Assembly (NCBI GenBank): GCA_015491585.1
Contig: WFVQ01000127.1
Coordinates: 1 to 10,751, forward strand
Source of the DNA: Deltaproteobacteria bacterium
Lineage (GTDB): Bacteria > Desulfobacterota > Dissulfuribacteria > Dissulfuribacterales > S140-46
Reading direction: 5' to 3'
Length of the DNA: 10,751 bases
This document shows positions 6,681 to 10,751 of this stretch, in pieces (the stretch's first letter is position 1; every line of letters begins with the position of its first letter). The notes under the pieces are model-generated. The model made no database searches, was not told the DNA's origin, and was given only the letters and a program-made list of their open reading frames with translations. Made by a program: the position numbers and the translations under genes.

Positions 6681-7822
6681 ATCCGTTCTCCTGCATCCTG
6701 GACAGGCCTTGAAAACGACCTGGGATTGCGGGTTCCAAGCAAGCATAACAGCTCGTAGCTGATGGTGCCAGCCCACGAGGCCAGCTCTCCAGGGGTGATT
6801 TCGTCGTCTCCCTGCCTTCCCAGCAGGACCACCTCACAACTCTCGTCCACCCCGTCCACTTTGGAGACGTCTATCATGGTGGCCTTCATGCAGACGTTTC
6901 CGACGACAGGACACCGGACGCCGTTGACCAACACCTGAGCGCGGTTGGAGAGGGCGCGCAGGTAGCCGTCGTCGTACCCCACCGGTATGACGGCCACTGT
7001 GGTGTCGGCAGGAGTGGTATAGGCGCAGCCATATCCCACCGCCGCCCCGGCTGGAAGCCGCTTCACCGACACTATTCTGGTGGAGAAGCGCATGGCTGGC
7101 CTTAGGCGGGACAGGCGCGGGTCGGCCGAGGCATGGCCGGAATCGGCGGGCATGCCACCGTATAGGGCGATTCCCGGCCTGACGGCGTCGTACCTGGACT
7201 CCGGGAAGTTGAACACGGCGGCTGAATTGGCTGCATGAACCAGGGGAAGGCGGAGGCCGGAGGAGCGCAGCCTTTGGAGGAGCAGATCGAGGTTTTCCAG
7301 TTGGCACCTGGTCGCTGGATGGGAAGGGGCGTCGGAGGAGGAGAGGTGCGTGAATAGTGCGACGAACTCCACATTGGGCCAGTTAGAGCGGGATCTCAAG
7401 ACATCGAGGGCTTCATTGGGAGTGAAGCCGAAACGGCCCATGCCCGTGTCGATCTTGAGATGGACCCTGGCCCTGGTCCGTGCAGACGAGGCGACCTTGT
7501 CCAGGCGGTCCAGTTGGGCGCGATTGAAGACGGCGCAATGGGCATTCAGCCCTACTGCATCGGCCTCCATACCTGGTTCCACTCCTGCCATGAGCAGTTT
7601 GACTCCCCCGATCCCGGCCTTATGCAGCCTTTCCACTTCATCCAGTTCGGCCAGCCCGAATCCCCAGGCGCCCATCGATGAAAGGAGCCTTGCCACCTCG
7701 ATCATGCCGTGGCCGTAGGCATCGGATTTCACCACAGCTATGATCCTGCTGTTTCCCGCCGCTTCCTTCACGGTCCTGAAGTTGTGGGCCACGGCGTTGA
7801 GATCGATCTGGACTTTACGCAT
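6668..7822 (-). CDS. alr: Alanine racemase (PLP-dependent, biosynthetic type)
   Basis: Alr interconverts L- and D-alanine in the cytoplasm and supplies D-alanine for peptidoglycan. The 384 residues are full length. The N-terminal PLP barrel begins MRKVQIDLNAVAHNFR and carries the PLP lysine K32 in VVKSDAYGHG with Y36, and R130 in KIDTGMGRFGF. The C-terminal beta domain carries the second catalytic base Y264 in VGYG, Y283 and R289 in PVGYDDGYLR, and M312. Numbering happens to match the Geobacillus enzyme in this part. Two positions there are unusual: the segment normally GRxCMD reads GNVCMK, so Arg309 is Asn and Asp313 is Lys. The enzyme otherwise looks intact. The ATG at 7822 gives the standard N-terminus, though its GGAG is only 2 bases away. 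A strong terminator behind clpB implies its own promoter, which I could not locate. Confidence 0.96.
   Translation of the reverse strand: MRKVQIDLNAVAHNFRTVKEAAGNSRIIAVVKSDAYGHGMIEVARLLSSMGAWGFGLAELDEVERLHKAGIGGVKLLMAGVEPGMEADAVGLNAHCAVFNRAQLDRLDKVASSARTRARVHLKIDTGMGRFGFTPNEALDVLRSRSNWPNVEFVALFTHLSSSDAPSHPATRCQLENLDLLLQRLRSSGLRLPLVHAANSAAVFNFPESRYDAVRPGIALYGGMPADSGHASADPRLSRLRPAMRFSTRIVSVKRLPAGAAVGYGCAYTTPADTTVAVIPVGYDDGYLRALSNRAQVLVNGVRCPVVGNVCMKATMIDVSKVDGVDESCEVVLLGRQGDDEITPGELASWAGTISYELLCLLGTRNPRSFSRPVQDAGERMCLE
6678..6692 (-). promoter_or_regulatory. Shine-Dalgarno and GTG start of tatB inside the alr 3' end
   Basis: On the minus strand AGGAG (6692-6688) is followed by 7 bases and GTG (6680-6678). 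The site is embedded in the last codons of alr, whose TAG stop is at 6670-6668, so ribosomes finishing alr pass over the tatB start. This fixes the tatB start and implies translational coupling. Confidence 0.8.
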
Positions 7823-7982
7823 GGCTCCAGGATACTACGGCGCGTTGCCGGAGACAATTGAAGGTGGAATGCTGCGCCCATATGCGGCGGGTGCCGGTTG
7901 CTCGCGGGTCTTCTCGCCTCCCATGTTCCAGCAGCACATGATGGATCTCCCAGTGCTGTCCGGAGATGGCCATGCGGGCAAT
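7823..7982. other. Intergenic segment between alr and the clpB terminator, no gene recognised
   Basis: About 160 bases of GC-rich sequence that must hold the alr promoter, since the clpB terminator lies immediately upstream on the transcribed strand. I see no convincing -35/-10 pair. A 6-bp inverted repeat, CAGCAC (7932-7937) and GTGCTG (7953-7958), is present. A 52-codon minus-strand frame (7815-7973) spans it but lacks a ribosome binding site and runs into the alr start. Confidence 0.5.
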
Positions 7983-8010
7983 AAAAAAGGCGGCCAGATG
8001 GCCGCCTTTC
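7983..8010 (-). terminator. Intrinsic terminator of clpB
   Basis: A perfect 10-bp stem, AAAGGCGGCC (7986-7995) and GGCCGCCTTT (8000-8009), with a 4-base loop (7996-7999). Read on the minus strand, the stem is followed by six T residues (7988-7983), the standard Rho-independent form. It begins 11 bases after the clpB TAA stop. On the plus strand the T tract is only three bases, so it is effectively one-directional. Confidence 0.93.
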
Positions 8011-8020
8011 CACGGATTGT

Positions 8021-10606
8021 TTATCTCTTTTGGAACGTGATGTTCCCGTTTTCGTCCAGGTCGATCACGATGGTGTCTCCTTCCTTGAAATAGCCTTCCA
8101 GGACCTTCATCGCCAGAGGGTCCTCGATGTGGCGCTGGATGGCCCGCTTCAGCGGCCTGGCGCCGAAGCTCGGGTCATAGCCCACTTCCGCCAGGAACTC
8201 CTTCGCACGGTCAGTGACCTCGAGCTCGAACTTCTGCTCTTTGAGCCTTCCGGCCAGCCGTTTGAGCTGTATGTCCACTATCTTGGCGAGGTGCTCCTTG
8301 CTCAGGGCGTGGAATATTATCTTCTCGTCAACCCTGTTCAGGAACTCGGGCTTGAAGGAGTGGCGCAGCACCTCCATGACCCTGCGCTCCATCTCCTCCT
8401 TGTCCTTGACCTCCTGGATGATGTCGCTCGCCAGGTTGGAGGTCATTATGATGACCGTGTTCCTGAAGTCCACCGTCCGTCCCTTTCCGTCGGTGAGGCG
8501 GCCATCATCCAGTATCTGGAGGAAGATGTTGAAAACATCTGGATGGGCCTTTTCGATCTCGTCGAAGAGGAGGACGGAGTAGGGCTTCCTCCTCACCGCC
8601 TCGGTCAGGTAGCCGCCTTCCTCATATCCCACATAGCCCGGAGGCGCGCCTATGAGCCGTGCAACCGCATGCTTCTCCATGTATTCGCTCATGTCCATGC
8701 GGATCAGCGCCTGCTCCGTGTCGAACAGGAACTCCGCCAAGGCCCTGGCCAGCTCCGTCTTGCCGACCCCTGTCGGCCCGAGGAAGATGAAGGAGCCTAT
8801 GGGGCGGTTGGGGTCCTGGAGGCCGGCCCGCGCCCTGCGGACGGCGTTGGCTACGGCCTGCACGGCCTCCTCCTGACCGACCACGCGCTCCCCGATGCGC
8901 TCCTCCATGTGGATGAGCTTCTCCCGCTCTCCCTCGAGGAGGTTGCTAACAGGGATGCCTGTCCACTTGGAGATGATGGCCGCGATGTCTTCGGCGCTCA
9001 CCTCCTCCTTGAGCATGGAAGCTCCCTGGGCCCTGATCTCGTCGATGCGCTTCTGCTCCTCTTCGACCTCCTTCTGGAGCCGCGGGATCTCGCCGTACAT
9101 GATCTCGGCCACCTTGTTGAGGTCGCCCTGGCGCTGAAAACGCTCCGCCTCGATCTTTAGTTGATCGATCCGCTCCTTCAGCTCGCGGATCTTCTGGATC
9201 ATACCCTTTTCCTGCTGCCATTTCGCCTTGAGCCTGTCGCTCTCCTCACGGAGGTTGGCCAGCTCTTCATCTATCTTCTGCAGCTTCTCCAAAGATGCCG
9301 GATCGCTCTCCTTCTTGAGGGCCTCCCTCTCGATCTCGAGCTGCATGATGCGCCTCTCAATCTCGTCTATGTCAGAGGGCAGGCTGTCGATCTCGATTCG
9401 CAGCTTGGCTGCCGCCTCGTCTATCAGGTCGATGGCCTTGTCCGGGAGAAACCTGTCCGAGATGTACCTGTGGGAGAGGGTGGCCGCGGCCACAATTGCA
9501 GAGTCCTTGATCCTCACGCCGTGGTGAACCTCGTATTTCTCCTTGAGCCCGCGGAGGATGGCGATGGCGTCCTCCACCGACGGCTCCTCCACGAGCACAG
9601 GCTGGAACCGCCTTTCGAGGGCTGGATCCTTCTCGATGTACTTCCTGTACTCGTCTATGGTGGTGGCGCCTATGCAGTGGAGTTCGCCCCTCGCCAGCGC
9701 CGGCTTGAGCATGTTCGAGGCATCCATCGAGCCCTGGGACGCGCCGGCGCCCACCAGGGTGTGGATCTCGTCTATGAACAGGATGATCTCTCCCTCCTTC
9801 TCTGAGACCTCCTTGAGGACCGCCTTGAGCCGGTCCTCGAACTCTCCGCGGTACTTGGCCCCTGCGATGAGGGCCCCCATGTCCAGGGTGACGATCCTCT
9901 TGTTCCTCAGGGTCTCTGGTATGTCACCCGAGACGATCCTCTGGGCGAGGCCCTCCACTATAGCCGTCTTGCCCACGCCGGGTTCGCCGATGAGCACGGG
10001 GTTGTTCTTGGTCCGCCTGGAAAGCACCTGGATCACGCGCCGTATTTCATCGTCCCTGCCAATCACGGGGTCCAGCTTGCCCCTTCTGGCGAGGTCGGTG
10101 AGATCCCGTCCGTATTTCTCCAGGGCCTGATACTTGTCTTCGGGATTGGGATCGGTGATCCGCTGTGCCCCCCGCACCGACGCCAGTGTTTTGAGGAAGG
10201 AGTCCTTGGTCACCCCTCTTTGAGCCAGGCTTTTCGCGGCCTGAGACTCCGGGAATTCCAGCATGGCCAGGAGGATGTGCTCCTGGCTCACATACTCGTC
10301 CTTCATCTCCGAGGCGATCTGGAATGCCTTGTCCAGGATCTGTCCCAAGGCCTGGGAGAGATATATTTGTACCCCTGCGCCGCTGACCTGAGGAACCTTG
10401 CTTAGAGCCTCTTCCATGTCTGAGGCCACTAGGCCGGGATCGACGCCCATTTTCTTTAACACCGCGGGCACCACCCCATCGGGCTGTGATACCATGACAT
10501 GGAGCAGGTGCTCCGGCTCTATCTGCTGGTGGCCCTTGGACTGGGCCAGCCGCTGGGCCTCCTGCAGGGCCTCCTGTGATTTCATAGTGAATTTGTCCAA
10601 CTGCAT
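8021..10606 (-). CDS. clpB: ATP-dependent protein disaggregase ClpB (Hsp100)
   Basis: ClpB is a hexameric AAA+ chaperone that, with DnaK, pulls polypeptides out of aggregates in the cytoplasm. At 861 residues it matches the usual length of about 857. Order: N-terminal Clp_N double repeat (about 1-145); AAA1 with Walker A GEPGVGKT (207-214), Walker B ILFIDE (275-280), pore loop KYRG with Tyr252 and Arg finger in ERRF (331-334); the long coiled-coil M domain (about 401-525) that distinguishes ClpB from ClpA and ClpC; AAA2 with Walker A GPTGVGKT (610-617), pore loop GYVGY (657-661), Walker B VLLFDE (678-683) and NR of FLNRVDE (755-761); then the C-terminal D2 small domain with ARPLKRAIQRHIEDP. 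All catalytic residues are intact. The ATG at 10606 has GAGGAG (10616-10621) 9 bases upstream. No ClpP-docking loop is evident, as expected. It is a single-gene transcript ending at the terminator at 7983-8010. No internal in-frame start was examined in detail. Confidence 0.98.
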   Translation of the reverse strand: MQLDKFTMKSQEALQEAQRLAQSKGHQQIEPEHLLHVMVSQPDGVVPAVLKKMGVDPGLVASDMEEALSKVPQVSGAGVQIYLSQALGQILDKAFQIASEMKDEYVSQEHILLAMLEFPESQAAKSLAQRGVTKDSFLKTLASVRGAQRITDPNPEDKYQALEKYGRDLTDLARRGKLDPVIGRDDEIRRVIQVLSRRTKNNPVLIGEPGVGKTAIVEGLAQRIVSGDIPETLRNKRIVTLDMGALIAGAKYRGEFEDRLKAVLKEVSEKEGEIILFIDEIHTLVGAGASQGSMDASNMLKPALARGELHCIGATTIDEYRKYIEKDPALERRFQPVLVEEPSVEDAIAILRGLKEKYEVHHGVRIKDSAIVAAATLSHRYISDRFLPDKAIDLIDEAAAKLRIEIDSLPSDIDEIERRIMQLEIEREALKKESDPASLEKLQKIDEELANLREESDRLKAKWQQEKGMIQKIRELKERIDQLKIEAERFQRQGDLNKVAEIMYGEIPRLQKEVEEEQKRIDEIRAQGASMLKEEVSAEDIAAIISKWTGIPVSNLLEGEREKLIHMEERIGERVVGQEEAVQAVANAVRRARAGLQDPNRPIGSFIFLGPTGVGKTELARALAEFLFDTEQALIRMDMSEYMEKHAVARLIGAPPGYVGYEEGGYLTEAVRRKPYSVLLFDEIEKAHPDVFNIFLQILDDGRLTDGKGRTVDFRNTVIIMTSNLASDIIQEVKDKEEMERRVMEVLRHSFKPEFLNRVDEKIIFHALSKEHLAKIVDIQLKRLAGRLKEQKFELEVTDRAKEFLAEVGYDPSFGARPLKRAIQRHIEDPLAMKVLEGYFKEGDTIVIDLDENGNITFQKR

Positions 10607-10637
10607 CTTTTCACTCTCCTCTGTCGCAGAAAATTTT

Positions 10638-10667
10638 TTGTCTTTTGTCGTGACAAATTTTTGACAA
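10638..10667. promoter_or_regulatory. Cluster of TTGTC/GACAA half-sites upstream of clpB, possible operator
   Basis: On the plus strand TTGTC occurs at 10638-10642 and 10645-10649, and GACAA at 10652-10656 and 10663-10667. The middle pair forms a perfect dyad TTTGTC-GT-GACAAA (10644-10657). The region is AT-rich and lies 32-61 bases before the clpB ATG. It does not match CIRCE (HrcA), HAIR (HspR) or the CtsR box. A regulatory role is inference; AT richness raises the chance of such repeats. Confidence 0.4.
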
Positions 10668-10678
10668 TTTTGTAACGA

Positions 10679-10707
10679 GAAGCTAAGAACGGCAAAGAGA
10701 ATGTCAA
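10679..10707 (-). promoter_or_regulatory. Candidate clpB promoter, consensus -35 with poor -10
   Basis: On the minus strand a perfect -35 hexamer TTGACA lies at 10707-10702, preceded by C as in the heat-shock-type CTTGA. At a spacing of 16-17 bases the -10 positions read TAGCTT or AGCTTC, which are weak for sigma-70 and do not resemble the CCCCAT of sigma-32. It is the best candidate I can see for the required clpB promoter, not a secure call. Confidence 0.3.
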
Positions 10708-10722
10708 GTATAGCTCTTGCAA

Positions 10723-10750
10723 TTGATAATTTTTTAAGATTGTATATAAT
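10723..10750 (+). promoter_or_regulatory. Probable sigma-70 promoter for a divergent gene right of the window
   Basis: TTGATA (10723-10728) and a perfect TATAAT (10745-10750) are separated by 16 bases on the plus strand. This points away from clpB toward a gene beyond the window edge. The local sequence is very AT-rich, so a chance match is possible. Confidence 0.45.
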
Positions 10751-10751
10751 C

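Noticed and set aside
6681..6776. Upstream extension of the tatB frame
   Set aside because: It lies within alr, has no ribosome site at its start, and TatA/B proteins begin directly before the FGIG segment.
7815..7973. 52-codon minus-strand frame in the alr upstream region, and a 29-codon frame inside it
   Set aside because: No Shine-Dalgarno sequence, overlap with the alr start, and no recognisable family. Kept only as a remark on the intergenic segment.
8030..9160. 376-codon plus-strand open frame antisense to clpB, with others at 9161-9805 and 9543-10130
   Set aside because: These are mirror frames produced by the biased codon use of clpB. They have no ribosome binding sites or recognisable domains, while clpB on the other strand is full length with all motifs.
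10607..10751. CIRCE, HAIR, CtsR or RNA-thermometer control of clpB
   Set aside because: None of the known operator consensus sequences is present, and no upstream segment is complementary to the GAGGAG ribosome site.
1..10751. CRISPR arrays, insertion sequences, tRNA or rRNA genes
   Set aside because: No spaced direct repeats, transposase frames, terminal inverted repeats or RNA gene signatures were seen; nearly all sequence is covered by housekeeping genes.

Overview
The window reads as a stretch of ordinary chromosome from a Gram-negative, probably flagellated bacterium with high GC in its genes. A Tat translocase, an outer-membrane-type lipoprotein, a secreted M23 peptidase and a FlaG-domain protein all support this. 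The protein style and gene mix suggest a member of Desulfobacterota (former Deltaproteobacteria), but that is an impression, not a demonstrated placement. There is no mobile element, CRISPR array, tRNA or rRNA, and I found no clear new defence or metabolic system.

Plus-strand block (1-4612): a 5'-truncated prfA (release factor 1), prmC (the methyltransferase that modifies the GGQ glutamine of release factors), xseA (exonuclease VII large subunit), a secreted M23-family peptidoglycan endopeptidase and a small FlaG-domain protein. prfA to the M23 gene are tightly packed, and xseA and the M23 gene overlap by one base. A weak terminator-like element separates the M23 gene from flaG. The first 112 bases form a perfect palindrome with no loop that folds back inside prfA and cuts off about 77 N-terminal codons. 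It looks like an assembly or amplification fold-back at a contig end.

Minus-strand block (4646-10606, read right to left): clpB (disaggregase) with an AT-rich upstream region and a strong intrinsic terminator, then a compact alr-tatB-tatC-lipoprotein run. alr and tatB overlap by 13 bases, tatB and tatC by 4, and the lipoprotein gene starts 17 bases after tatC. The two blocks converge across 33 bases at 4613-4645.

The points most worth a second look are the edge palindrome, two unusual residues in the alanine racemase substrate-entry segment (Asn309 and Lys313 where Arg and Asp are usual), a cluster of TTGTC/GACAA half-sites upstream of clpB that does not match the heat-shock operators I know, and an unrecognised LolA/LolB-like lipoprotein attached to the tat genes.
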